A stretch of 64,000 bases of DNA. Source: Nitratireductor luteus (GTDB lineage: Bacteria > Pseudomonadota > Alphaproteobacteria > Rhizobiales > Rhizobiaceae). Both the position numbers and the translations under genes were made by a program. The stretch's first letter is position 1; every line of letters begins with the position of its first letter. This document shows, one piece after another, positions 44,535 through 54,157 of the stretch. Location: NCBI RefSeq assembly GCF_026162365.1, contig NZ_JAOANW010000006.1:310001-374000 (forward strand), read 5' to 3'. The notes beneath the pieces are model-generated. The model had not been told where the DNA came from. It made no database searches and saw nothing but the letters and a program-made list of their open reading frames with translations.

Positions 44535-47500
44535 CTACTCGCCCGTGATCTCCATGAAGCCGGTTGCCGTGCGCGCCGAAAATTCCGGCCGGTACATGTC
44601 CTCGACGCTGGCGGCGGGATGCGTATAGACGCCGGGCGTCACCGCCCGCACCACATAGGCCAGCCGGAAAGTCCGGTCGCTGCCGGCATCGCGGTTGAAG
44701 GCGGCGACGAAGCGGTCGTCGCGGAACTCGCTGTGGGCCACCTCCGTCTGACCGATCCATTCAAAGTTTTCCAGCTGCGCGCTGTCGACCAGCCTCGGAT
44801 TGTCGATCTCGAAGCCCGCCGGCAACAGGTCCGAGACGAGCACCCGCGAGGGCCATTCGTTGGCCTCGGTGACGTCCAGCACCACCACGTAGCGCTCGTT
44901 CTGCCGGGCTTCCGTGACATTCATCTCCGTCCCGTCCAGCCGGTAGTAGCGGCGCTCGATGGTGAAGCCTTCTCCCCCGGCAGGAAGCGGCTGCTGGGGT
45001 GCTGCGACGGTGGTGACGACGGCGTTGATCGGCTCAGCGCCGGCATTGGCGATGGTGAAGGGTGCGGCGGCTACCTCCGTGCCGGACAGGCGGCGGGCGA
45101 AAGCGCCCGAATGAGCGACGCCGTCGACGGTCAGCGCTATGCTGTCGCCGGCTTCGCCCAGCGCGCGGGCGGCGAGCAGCATCCAGGCTTCGTCCTGCGT
45201 GCTCATATGGCGCGTGCGCCCCCTGACATCCGAGACGTAGCTGGTCATCTGCGGAATGAGCGCGGGTTCGGGCCGCGTTTCGGCGGCAAGCGCCAGCATG
45301 GCCGCCCCGTCGCGCAGGGCCGAGCCATAATCGGCCCGCGCAGTGGCGCGCACCGGCATGGACTGGGCCAGACGGAAGGCGGAGCCGAAGCTTCTTTCGG
45401 CGCGTTCGGCATCGCCGTAGAGCCCGAGCGCGGCGGCAAGCTGGGCGCGCGCGAGCGGGCTGGCGAACTCGTCCATGCGGGTGTCGGCGTAATAACGCAG
45501 GTCGCCGGCCGAGGCCTTGCGGTTGCGCGCCAGCACATAGAGCGCGTAGGCGATTTCACCGCCATTGGCCGCGATGTCGACGTCGTAGGCCATGGCGTTC
45601 TGCAGGTTCTGCAGTGCTTGCGTCATGGCTTGCTCGGGCACGGCGAAACCCTGTTCCCGCGCCCGGGTCAGGAAGTCGGTGACATAGGCATCGAGCCACA
45701 GATCGCCCGAGCCGGGGCCCCATAGCCCGAAACTTCCCGAAGAAGACTGGTAGGACAGGACGCGCGTAATCGCTTCCTCTATACGGCCCTTGATGGCGGG
45801 ATCGTCCTTGAGACCCGCCGCCTTCGACAGTTCGCTGACATAGAGCAGGGGAAGCGCGCGGCTGGTCGTCTGCTCGGCGCAGCCATAGGGATAGCGGTCG
45901 AGCGACATCAGGAGCGCGGGAATGTCGAAGGCCTCCGCGCGCGAGACATTGACCGAGACCGAAGCGCCCTCGGCGAAGCTGTCGGCGAGCAGGCCGCCAT
46001 CGATCCTCAGGCTGCCGCCATTGGCCGCGAGCGGCACGGATTGCCGGATAGTGACCGGGGCGACGCCGGGCCGCACGGGCAGGGCGACGGATTTTTCGAC
46101 GGCAAGGCCGGATGGATGGGCGAGCGCGATCCTGAGGCTGCCCGCGCCGGGCTGTCCGGCCGATACCGGAAGCGATATGCTGGTCCGCCCGCCGGCGGCA
46201 AGGTCGATGCTTTCCGGCGCCGTGCGCGCATCGAGTGCGACCGCTCCGCTGCCTTCGGCCGTCAGCGTGTATTGGCCGGCGGGGCCGTCCGTATTGGCGA
46301 TCTCGACGAGCAGGCGCGCTTCATCGCCGGGCGCCATGAAGCGCGGCAGGCTCGTCGTCAGCACGAGCGGATCGCGGATGACGACATCCTTCGCCGCGCT
46401 TCCGACCCCGCTCCTCGACCAGGCAACGGCCATGATGCGGGCGCTGCCGTTGAACTGCGGAAGGTCGAAGCCGATTTCGGCCTTGCCCTCATCGTCGAGC
46501 CGGACGATGCCGGAGAAGAAGGCGAGCAGCTTTTCCGTCGGCGCGCTTCCGGCCGCCGTCATGCCGCCGCCGTCGCCGCCGGTGCGCAAGCGGCCGACCG
46601 CGCCGAGGGAGCCGTCGATCAGCCGGCCATATATGTCGCGCAGCTCGAGCCCGAGCATGCGCTGGCCGAAATACCAGTCGGCCGGCGCGGGCGGCTCGTA
46701 GCGCGTGAGATTGAGAATGCCGACATCGACCGCCGCGACCGTGACATAGGCCTCCTCGCCGGCGGCAAGCCCGCCGACGGAGACGGGAACCGCGAGCCGT
46801 TCGCCGGGCCGCACCTTCTCCGCCGTTTCAAGCGCAACCGAAAGTTTGCGCGCACCGGGATCGACCTTGAGCCAGCGCACGCCGATCGCCCGCATCGGCA
46901 GGCGGTTATCGGCCGCCTCGCCGGGGCGGAACAGCGTCGCTGTCACATAGGCACCGGCACCCAGATCTTCCGTTACGGGAATGTCGATCGTCGTGCCCTC
47001 GGCCGGCACGGTGGCGGTGAAGGTGCGGTTCAGGTTCTCGACGCCGAGCGTTATCAGTGCTTCGCCGGCAAAACGCGGCGAAATCTTCAGCTTCGCGGTG
47101 TCGCCGACCCTGTAGGATTCGCGGTCGAGCGCGATTTCGAGGCCGTCCGGCGTCTCGGTCGAGAGCGCCTCGACATACCAGCCGGCATCGAACTCGATGC
47201 TGGAGACCGGTCCGCCCGGTTCAGCGCCGGCGATCTCGAGCCGGTAGCGGCCCCAGTCGACGGGGATGCTGATCTGCGGTTCGGAACCGGGCGATGCGTC
47301 GACCGTGCCTTCCTGGACAAGGCTCGTCGAGACGATAGGCTCATAGCGCCACGAACCTTCGCTCCGGTACCACTGGTAGTTCCGCTGGACCCGCAGGAGC
47401 GACCATTTCAGCCCCGGCATTGCGATGCGCTCGCCCGAGGCGTCCGCCGCGATGACGCGGAAGCCGGCAGTGCCGCCTTCCTGCACCTGTGCGGCCGAAA

Positions 47501-49991
47501 ATCCGGGTCTCAGGCCGATGAATTCGGCTTCCGGCTCGATGCCGATGTCTATGGCGCGCTCGACAGCGCGTCCGCCGGCCTCGCGCATCTGTACGCTGAT
47601 ATTGGCGGTGAGCAGCCGCGTCGTCGACGGCACGCTGTCGATGGAAACGTCGAAGGCGGCTTTGCCGTCGGGATCCGTGTCGGGCAGGCCCGCCAGCGGC
47701 ACACGCACGGTTTCGGCTTCGTCCTCGTCCTGCAGGCCGAACACATAGCCGGGAAACCGCTCCCATGTGCGTGTCGTGCCGATGGTCAGTTGTCCCTCGA
47801 GCGCCAGGCCGTCCGCCGGTGCGCCGTAGAGATAGCGGCCGTCGAGCGTGACCTCGACAGACGAGCCCACCGGAACCGTGTCGCGATCCGCGGTCAGCTC
47901 GAACTCGGTGCGGTCGGGGACGAAATCCTCGACCAGGAACACCTTCTCGGCTATCGGCGCCTGCTTGGGATCGGTGTGGACCCGAAGGGACCAGATGCCC
48001 AGCATGGCGTTTTCAGGAAGCGCCAGATCGACGGCATGGCCGCCCAGCCCCGCGCCCTTCGAGACGATGCGGCGGTCCTCGACGCCGTCGGGCCGCTGGA
48101 AGATGAAGGTAAGCGGCAGGTTCTCGACCGCGTCCACCGAGGGATCGCGCAGGAGCGTGGCCGCGTGCACGGTTTCGCCGGCGCGATAGATGCCACGCTC
48201 GGTCCAGGCAAAGGCGTCGATGGGCCCCGGCGATTGCCGCCCCGTGACGCCGCGGTCGGAAAGATCGAAGCCGGCGCGCGTCATGTCGAGGAAGACGAAA
48301 CCATTGCCGTTCTCGGCGATGATGGCCGCCGGCGAGAGCCCGCCATCGGCGCGCGCAAGGCCCGGCGCGAACCGGACGTGGCCCTCGGCGTCCGTCGTCG
48401 CCTCGCCGAGCACTTCATTGTTGCGGGCGAGCAGCTTCAGTCGCAGGTCGGCCATCGGCCGGGCGGTGGCGAGCGAGCGGGCGAAAACCGACAGACCGTC
48501 GCCGCCTGCAAAGGTGGACAGGCCGATGTCCGAGACCAGGAACCACTGGGTGGCGCGGCTGTCCCAGCTCTGGCTGCGGTCGCCCTCGGGGAGGGTGGCC
48601 AGCATGTAGATGCCGGGCTTGCGTTCCGGCACGATCTCGTCGACGGGGATGCTGGTGACGACGTCCTTGTTCCGTTCGGGATCGATTTCGATCGTTCCCG
48701 TCCAGATTTCCTCGCCCAGGTCGCTGGCGACCTGCTCGATCTCATACTGGTTGAGCTGGCTCAGGAATGTCGATTCCGCCACGAGCCGCGCCAGCGACCT
48801 GTCGCCCACGCGATAGAGCGACAGTTCCGCGCTCGACGCGTTGACCGAGACGAGCGGAATGCCGCGCCGGGCGCTCGTGGGCAGGACGAAATTCTCGCCG
48901 GTGAAACGCAGTGCAGGCGACCGGTCCCGTATGTAGATTTCGAGCGGGACAGGTTCGGCGATCACTTCGCCAATCGCCGCCGGAAGGCCCTGGCGGACCA
49001 CGATGCGGTACTGCTCACCGTGCCGCAAGCCGCTGACGCAGAGCTCCTGATCGCTCCTGTCGATGGCCGCGGCGCGGCCGTTGTCGACGGTCAAGTATTG
49101 GGAGTAGTCGACGCCGCTCTTGACGAGCTCCTCGGAGAACTGGACGCAGACGCGCGGCGTCGCGCTGTCGGAATCGACGGAATGGTCGACGACCCGGAAG
49201 CCCTTGGTGCGCTTCAGTTCGGCATAAAGGGCTTGAACCTCGGGCGAAGAGCGAAGCGCCAGGCTCGCCTCGTAGGTGCTGATGGCGGGCCGAAAAAGGG
49301 TGCGTTTCTCCAAAGCGGCGGCAAGGGCCGCGAGCGCATCAGCGCGGTCGTAGGCGGTGCGCGAGAGCCGATAGGCGATCACGCCGGCGCTTGTGCCGGC
49401 GCGCTGCAGGACATAGCCGCTCCGGTTCCGGTCCGGTTGGGCAATCGTTGCCGCCCGGGCGAGGCCCGTCCATAGCGCCGCATCCTGCGGCTCGATGGCA
49501 ATGGCGGCCTCGAAATTGGCCATCGCGTTGGACCCGTCATAGGCGGTTAGCGCCTGGCCGGCGGCCGATGTGAGGGCGACCAGCCCGGTATCGCCGGAAG
49601 GCGCGTTGCCCAGCACTTCGCCCCGGTAGGCGTCGGCCTCCTGCAGTATATGCGAGGGCACGAAGGCAAGCGGCGGCGGCGCGCCGATGTCCGGGCCGGC
49701 ACCGGCCGTCACCACCTTGCCGGCGATGGCGCCCTCGAAGCGATCGAGCCTGCTGAAATCCGACTTGAGGAAGCACCATTGGGCTTTGGCATTGTAGGTG
49801 AAGGCGCGGCATTGCGGATCGCCAAGGCAGGCAGCCGAGCATTGGTCGAGCGAGACATCCTGCTCGCTGCGCAGGTCGAAGCCGAAATAGTCGCTGTCGG
49901 GAGTGGTGACGATGCGCCTTGCATCCTGCGCGGAGGCTGTGACGGCGAGGCTGCAAAGAATGAAGAGAACAAGGGAAACCCGGCGCATCAT
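44535..49991 (-). CDS. Alpha-2-macroglobulin family protein with N-terminal PAN domain
   Basis: An 1818-residue secreted protease trap. A Sec signal peptide (cut near TASA/QD, about residue 22) is followed by a PAN/Apple-like domain with paired cysteines (DQCSAACLGDPQCRAF, residues 31-95), an array of MG domains and the thioester CAEQ at 1371-1374, then the receptor-like C-terminus. The intact thioester allows covalent trapping of attacking proteases in the periplasm. No clear lipobox is seen, so it is probably soluble or held by the PAN domain. It overlaps nothing but is two bases from pbpC. Confidence 0.92.
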   Translation of the reverse strand: MMRRVSLVLFILCSLAVTASAQDARRIVTTPDSDYFGFDLRSEQDVSLDQCSAACLGDPQCRAFTYNAKAQWCFLKSDFSRLDRFEGAIAGKVVTAGAGPDIGAPPPLAFVPSHILQEADAYRGEVLGNAPSGDTGLVALTSAAGQALTAYDGSNAMANFEAAIAIEPQDAALWTGLARAATIAQPDRNRSGYVLQRAGTSAGVIAYRLSRTAYDRADALAALAAALEKRTLFRPAISTYEASLALRSSPEVQALYAELKRTKGFRVVDHSVDSDSATPRVCVQFSEELVKSGVDYSQYLTVDNGRAAAIDRSDQELCVSGLRHGEQYRIVVRQGLPAAIGEVIAEPVPLEIYIRDRSPALRFTGENFVLPTSARRGIPLVSVNASSAELSLYRVGDRSLARLVAESTFLSQLNQYEIEQVASDLGEEIWTGTIEIDPERNKDVVTSIPVDEIVPERKPGIYMLATLPEGDRSQSWDSRATQWFLVSDIGLSTFAGGDGLSVFARSLATARPMADLRLKLLARNNEVLGEATTDAEGHVRFAPGLARADGGLSPAAIIAENGNGFVFLDMTRAGFDLSDRGVTGRQSPGPIDAFAWTERGIYRAGETVHAATLLRDPSVDAVENLPLTFIFQRPDGVEDRRIVSKGAGLGGHAVDLALPENAMLGIWSLRVHTDPKQAPIAEKVFLVEDFVPDRTEFELTADRDTVPVGSSVEVTLDGRYLYGAPADGLALEGQLTIGTTRTWERFPGYVFGLQDEDEAETVRVPLAGLPDTDPDGKAAFDVSIDSVPSTTRLLTANISVQMREAGGRAVERAIDIGIEPEAEFIGLRPGFSAAQVQEGGTAGFRVIAADASGERIAMPGLKWSLLRVQRNYQWYRSEGSWRYEPIVSTSLVQEGTVDASPGSEPQISIPVDWGRYRLEIAGAEPGGPVSSIEFDAGWYVEALSTETPDGLEIALDRESYRVGDTAKLKISPRFAGEALITLGVENLNRTFTATVPAEGTTIDIPVTEDLGAGAYVTATLFRPGEAADNRLPMRAIGVRWLKVDPGARKLSVALETAEKVRPGERLAVPVSVGGLAAGEEAYVTVAAVDVGILNLTRYEPPAPADWYFGQRMLGLELRDIYGRLIDGSLGAVGRLRTGGDGGGMTAAGSAPTEKLLAFFSGIVRLDDEGKAEIGFDLPQFNGSARIMAVAWSRSGVGSAAKDVVIRDPLVLTTSLPRFMAPGDEARLLVEIANTDGPAGQYTLTAEGSGAVALDARTAPESIDLAAGGRTSISLPVSAGQPGAGSLRIALAHPSGLAVEKSVALPVRPGVAPVTIRQSVPLAANGGSLRIDGGLLADSFAEGASVSVNVSRAEAFDIPALLMSLDRYPYGCAEQTTSRALPLLYVSELSKAAGLKDDPAIKGRIEEAITRVLSYQSSSGSFGLWGPGSGDLWLDAYVTDFLTRAREQGFAVPEQAMTQALQNLQNAMAYDVDIAANGGEIAYALYVLARNRKASAGDLRYYADTRMDEFASPLARAQLAAALGLYGDAERAERSFGSAFRLAQSMPVRATARADYGSALRDGAAMLALAAETRPEPALIPQMTSYVSDVRGRTRHMSTQDEAWMLLAARALGEAGDSIALTVDGVAHSGAFARRLSGTEVAAAPFTIANAGAEPINAVVTTVAAPQQPLPAGGEGFTIERRYYRLDGTEMNVTEARQNERYVVVLDVTEANEWPSRVLVSDLLPAGFEIDNPRLVDSAQLENFEWIGQTEVAHSEFRDDRFVAAFNRDAGSDRTFRLAYVVRAVTPGVYTHPAASVEDMYRPEFSARTATGFMEITGE

Positions 49992-50160
49992 GTCGCTCTC
50001 CTGCCACTACCTATGCTCCATGGATATTGGCCCAGCTTTACCGGTGCGTGTCAACGGCGCGCCCATTTCGACAAAGGGCAGAAAAATATTCTAGCTTGTC
50101 GAATCCGGGCAGTGCCGAACGACAAGGGGCGTTCAAGACACCAACAGAAGGAACCTGGAA

Positions 50161-50526
50161 ATGCGCTACGCTTGTCTCATCTATTACGATCCCAAGAAGC
50201 TGTTCGGCGGAAGCCCCGAGGCCAATGCGGCTCTTTCCGAGTGCGCCAATTATGACGAGGTATTGAAGGAGAGCGGCCATTTCGTCACGGCCGAGGCGCT
50301 GGAACTGCCCGAATCCGCAATGACCGCGCAGGTGCGCGATGGCAAGATGTCGGCGGTCGACGGTCCATTCATGGAGACCAAGGAGATGCTTGGCGGCATC
50401 ATCATAATCGAGGCGCCCGATCTCAACGAGGCCGCAAGGCTCGCCGCCGGTCACCCGCTGGCGCGGATAGGGGCCGTCGAAGTGCGGCCAGTGGTCGATT
50501 TCAGCACACCCCCTCCGCAACTGTGA
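50161..50526 (+). CDS. YciI-like (DGPF-domain) protein
   Basis: A 121-residue ferredoxin-fold protein with the defining VDGPFMETKEMLGG segment near residues 61-74. Genes of this family sit next to ECF42-type sigma factors and are thought to be their targets or partners. The ATG at 50161 has AAGGA eight bases upstream. Its stop overlaps the sigma-factor start (GTGA). Confidence 0.85.
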   Translation: MRYACLIYYDPKKLFGGSPEANAALSECANYDEVLKESGHFVTAEALELPESAMTAQVRDGKMSAVDGPFMETKEMLGGIIIIEAPDLNEAARLAAGHPLARIGAVEVRPVVDFSTPPPQL

Positions 50527-51767
50527 GCGAGGCGCAAGCCCGCGCCGCCCTCGAAGCGGCCTACCGCACCGAGAAGCGGCGCGTGCTCGCGACGCTGATC
50601 CGCCTTCTGGGCGGGTTCGAGGCGGCGGAGGAGGCCTTGCACGAGGCCTTTGCCGCCGCTGCCGACCGGTGGCCGCGCGACGGCGTTCCGCAAAATCCCT
50701 ATGCCTGGCTCGTGTCGGCCGGCCGTTTCAAGATGGTCGACCGCTGGCGGCGGCAGGCGCGGCTGGCAGCGGCCTTGCCGGACTTGAAGGTTCTGGCCGA
50801 GAGCGAGCCGGAACTGGCCGTGTCCGAGGATATCCGGGACGACGAACTGCGGCTCATCTTCACCTGCTGCCATCCGGCGCTTGCCCCCGATGCCCGCATC
50901 GCCTTGACCTTGCGTGAAGTCGGCGGATTGACGACGGAAGAGATCGCGCGCGCCTATCTGACCCGCGCGCCCACCATCGCCCAGCGTATCGTCCGGGCAA
51001 AGGCAAGGATCCGCGACGAGGCGCTGCCTTACGAGGTCCCGGCCAGGGCGGAACTGCCGGCGCGGCTCGATAGTGTTCTGCGGGTGATCTATCTGATCTT
51101 CAACGAGGGCTATGCAGCGACCGAGGGACCAAGCCTGACGCGGGCGGACCTTTCGGCAGAAGCAATCCGGCTGGGCCGGCTGCTGGTCGGGCTGCTTGCC
51201 GAGACCGAGGCGCTGGGTCTGCTTGCTCTCATGCTGCTGCACGAAGCCCGGCGGACCGCCCGTGTCGATGCGGCCGGCGACCTCGTTCTGCTCGAGGATC
51301 AGGACAGGTCTCTGTGGGACCGCCGCCTGATCGCCGAGGCCCGGAACCTGATCGAACGGGGCATGGCCTCGCGGCGGGTCGGCCCGTACATCCTTCAAGC
51401 GGCGATCGCCGCCGTTCATGCTGAAGCGCCGGCAGTGGCGCAAACCGACTGGTCGCAGATCGTCGCCCTTTACGACGTGCTGGTCCGTATCGAGCCTTCG
51501 CCTGTCGCCGCGCTCAATCGCGCGGCGGCGCTCGGCATGCGCGACGGACCCGAGGCGGGGCTGGAGGCCGTTGGCGCGGCGATGGAACGGGGCGGCCTTG
51601 ACGGCTATCACCTTGCCCACGCCGCGCTGGCGGACATGCAGCGCAGGCTGGGCCGCCACGAGGCGGCGAAAGCCTCCTATGGCCGCGCGCTCCAGCTTGC
51701 GCGCCAACCGGCCGAGCGGCGGTTCCTCAAGGCGCGGCTGGCCCAGCTTTCCGCCAGGGGTGAATAG
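50523..51767 (+). CDS. ECF42-type RNA polymerase sigma factor with C-terminal extension
   Basis: A 414-residue sigma factor. Region 2 lies near residues 10-80 (EEALHEAFAAAADRWPRDGV) and region 4 near 110-165 (LREVGGLTTEEIARAYLTRA). The remaining 250 residues are the helical DUF6596-type extension with LIFNEGYAATEG and a TPR-like end, required for activity in studied ECF42 members. No anti-sigma gene is adjacent; the extension is thought to replace it. Translation starts at a GTG overlapping the DGPF gene stop. Confidence 0.88.
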   Translation: MSEAQARAALEAAYRTEKRRVLATLIRLLGGFEAAEEALHEAFAAAADRWPRDGVPQNPYAWLVSAGRFKMVDRWRRQARLAAALPDLKVLAESEPELAVSEDIRDDELRLIFTCCHPALAPDARIALTLREVGGLTTEEIARAYLTRAPTIAQRIVRAKARIRDEALPYEVPARAELPARLDSVLRVIYLIFNEGYAATEGPSLTRADLSAEAIRLGRLLVGLLAETEALGLLALMLLHEARRTARVDAAGDLVLLEDQDRSLWDRRLIAEARNLIERGMASRRVGPYILQAAIAAVHAEAPAVAQTDWSQIVALYDVLVRIEPSPVAALNRAAALGMRDGPEAGLEAVGAAMERGGLDGYHLAHAALADMQRRLGRHEAAKASYGRALQLARQPAERRFLKARLAQLSARGE

Positions 51768-51905
51768 CGCGCCCTGCAGCAACCTCCGCAGGGACAAAAG
51801 GGCACAAGCGATAGCCGGCGCATTTTAATTGCCGCATGTTCATCGTCATGTAACATGTGATGCTTAACCGCTGCGCGTCAGGCAACGGAAACAGGGGAGT
51901 ATCAA

Positions 51906-53030
51906 ATGACAATCGTTAAACGGCGTACCTTCATGAAGGGCGCAGGCTCGGTGGCCGGGCTCACGCTCGCCGCACCTTTCATTTCGCGCAGCTACGCGCA
52001 GGGGTCTTCAGGTTCCGTCAACATCTTCGCCTGGGCCGGCTATCTCAACGACGAGATGCTTTCGGCCTTCGAGAGCGCTACCGGCGTCAAGGCCAACTTC
52101 ACGCCCTACGGCACCAATGACGAGCTCTTGAACCAGCTTCGCGCCAACAGTGGCGCCGGCTTCGACATCATCTGGCCGACGGTCGACCGTGTGCCCAACT
52201 ACGTCGAGTTCGGCCTGGTCCAGCCCATCGACGAGTCCAAGGTCGACATCGAGAAGTGCCTGCCGAGCGCCTGGAATAACTCCGCCAATCTCGGCGCCGT
52301 CATCGACGGCAAGCGCTATCAGGTCCCAACCGATTGGGGCACCGAGGCGCTGACCTTCGACAAGCAGCAGGCACCGCTGGAATACGGCACGGCCTCCTAT
52401 GGCGATATCTGGAAGCCGGAGATGGAAGGCAAGGCCACGGTCCGCGCCCATTCCGGGCTGGTCGGCCTCGGCCTCTGGCTGCAAGGCGAGGGCAAGCTGC
52501 CTTTGCCGATGGCCGACGCCTTCAAGTCCGAAGAGAACATGACCAAGGTCTACGACGTCATCCTCCAGGAGGCGATCGCGCGCAAGGCCAACATCGTGCA
52601 ATTCTGGAACAATGAGAACGAGGCGCAGGGCGCTTTCCGGGTCAATGGCTGCGCCATCGGCCAGACCTGGGATTCGACCGCCGCATCGCTCGCCAAGGAA
52701 GGCCTGCCCATCGGCTTCATTGCTCCCAAGGAAGGAGCGCTGGCGTGGATGGAAGGTGTCGCCATCCCCTCCGGCGCCGAGAATATCGAGCAGGCCTACG
52801 CCTTCATCAACTGGTTCCTGACGCCGGAAGCCGGCGCCATGTACACCAACGCCACCTCGATCAACTCGACCGCCGTGGGCGCCGAGGAACTCATCTCCGA
52901 CGAGGCCAAGGCCTTCTTCGCCGCCGCCTATCCGGGCGATGCGCTGGAGAAGCTGTGGTGGTGGCCGATCCAGGAGAGCTGGTTCGTTGCCAAGCGCAAC
53001 GAGTATCAGGACCGTTTCCTTTCGGCCTGA
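51906..53030 (+). CDS. Polyamine-type ABC solute-binding protein (PotD/PotF-like)
   Basis: A 374-residue periplasmic protein. The signal peptide is of the twin-arginine type (KRRTFMKG, then a hydrophobic stretch ending ISRSYAQ). The mature start SVNIFAWAGYLNDEMLSAFE and later WKPEMEGKA are typical of the PotD/PotF group. Tat export suggests folding before crossing the membrane. GGGAG precedes the ATG. It provides substrate to the permeases at 54150 and 55028, from which it is separated by a hairpin and the ATPase gene. Confidence 0.88.
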   Translation: MTIVKRRTFMKGAGSVAGLTLAAPFISRSYAQGSSGSVNIFAWAGYLNDEMLSAFESATGVKANFTPYGTNDELLNQLRANSGAGFDIIWPTVDRVPNYVEFGLVQPIDESKVDIEKCLPSAWNNSANLGAVIDGKRYQVPTDWGTEALTFDKQQAPLEYGTASYGDIWKPEMEGKATVRAHSGLVGLGLWLQGEGKLPLPMADAFKSEENMTKVYDVILQEAIARKANIVQFWNNENEAQGAFRVNGCAIGQTWDSTAASLAKEGLPIGFIAPKEGALAWMEGVAIPSGAENIEQAYAFINWFLTPEAGAMYTNATSINSTAVGAEELISDEAKAFFAAAYPGDALEKLWWWPIQESWFVAKRNEYQDRFLSA

Positions 53031-53041
53031 GGCTTTTTCTT

Positions 53042-53073
53042 AGGAGGGCGGACGCTGGCACGCCCGCCCTCCT
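53042..53073. promoter_or_regulatory. Hairpin between binding-protein and ATPase genes
   Basis: AGGAGGGCGG (53042-53051) pairs exactly with CCGCCCTCCT (53064-53073). It fills the 59-base gap and resembles an attenuating or message-stabilising hairpin. Confidence 0.55.
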
Positions 53074-53089
53074 CATTCATTGAGCAAAT

Positions 53090-54157
53090 ATGTCACATTC
53101 CGTAGAACTGCACAGCGTCGGCATGTCCTTCGGCCGCACCCGCGCCGTAAGCGACGTTTCCTTCACCGTCGAGGCGGGCGAATTCTTCTCGATTCTGGGG
53201 CCTTCGGGCTGCGGCAAGACGACGATCCTGCGCATCGTGGCGGGCTTTTTGCAGCCGACGGACGGCGCGGTGCTGATCGGTGGGCAGGACATGGCGGGCC
53301 TCGGCCCCGATCAGCGTCCGACCGCCATGATCTTTCAGTCGCTGGCGCTGTTTCCGCTCATGCCGGTGTGGGAGAACATCGCGTTCGGCCTTGAGGCGCG
53401 GGGCGTCGCCAAGGCCGAGCGCCGGAAGAAGGCCGACGAACTTCTGCATCTCATCGCCCTCGACGGCTATGGCGACCGCATGCCGGGCGAGCTTTCCGGC
53501 GGCCAGCGCCAGCGCGTGGCCATCGCCCGCGCGCTTGCGGTGGAGCCGCAGGTGCTGCTTCTCGACGAGCCGCTCTCGGCTCTCGATCTCAAATTGCGCC
53601 AGCACATGCGCTCCGAGTTGCGAAGCCTGCAGAAGCGCACCGGCGTCACCTTCATCTACATCACCCACGACCAGTCCGAGGCGCTTGCCATGTCGGACCG
53701 CGTGGCGGTGATGAGCGACGGCATCCTGCAACAGGTGGGCGCGCCGCGCGAGCTCTACGACAATCCGGCAACGCCCTTCGTGGCGACCTTTGTCGGCGAG
53801 ACGAACATCATTGCCGGCGAGGTCTCGGCCATAGATAACGGCATCGCCACGGTCGAAAGCACCCATGGACGGCTGCGCGGGCGCGCCGGCGACGGCTTGG
53901 CGGTGGGAAAGACGGCACGGCTTTATGTGCGTCCCGAGGCGCTGGAGCCGGACGGCAATGGCGGCAACAGACTGACCGCCGAGATCGAAAGCATCGACTT
54001 CGAGGGGGCCTTCGCGCTGGCCCATGGCAGGCTCGACGATGGCGGCGAGCTCGTCGCGTCCATCGCCAGCACCAGGCTCGGCCACGCGCCTTCCATCGGT
54101 GAGCGGGCATCCTTCGCTTTCGCTGACGTCAATGCCGTGGTGCTGCCCGATGACTGA
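53090..54157 (+). CDS. Polyamine-type ABC transporter ATPase (PotA-like)
   Basis: A 355-residue ATPase. Walker A GPSGCGKTT, signature [13 protein letters not shown], Walker B VLLLDEP and ITHDQSEAL are intact, with a TOBE domain at the C-terminus. It overlaps the first permease gene by eight bases. It energises the importer encoded by the flanking genes. Confidence 0.9.
   Translation: MSHSVELHSVGMSFGRTRAVSDVSFTVEAGEFFSILGPSGCGKTTILRIVAGFLQPTDGAVLIGGQDMAGLGPDQRPTAMIFQSLALFPLMPVWENIAFGLEARGVAKAERRKKADELLHLIALDGYGDRMPGELSGGQRQRVAIARALAVEPQVLLLDEPLSALDLKLRQHMRSELRSLQKRTGVTFIYITHDQSEALAMSDRVAVMSDGILQQVGAPRELYDNPATPFVATFVGETNIIAGEVSAIDNGIATVESTHGRLRGRAGDGLAVGKTARLYVRPEALEPDGNGGNRLTAEIESIDFEGAFALAHGRLDDGGELVASIASTRLGHAPSIGERASFAFADVNAVVLPDD

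Noticed and set aside
46041-49475. A very long open frame on the plus strand opposite the alpha-2-macroglobulin gene
   Set aside because: It is an antisense shadow produced by high GC content; the minus-strand frame has the signal peptide, MG-domain and CAEQ motifs, while the plus-strand one is low-complexity Arg/Ala/Gly-rich.
51847-51857. CATGTAACATG as an operator before the polyamine transporter
   Set aside because: It is short and imperfect, and no regulator gene is adjacent, so there is no support beyond chance.
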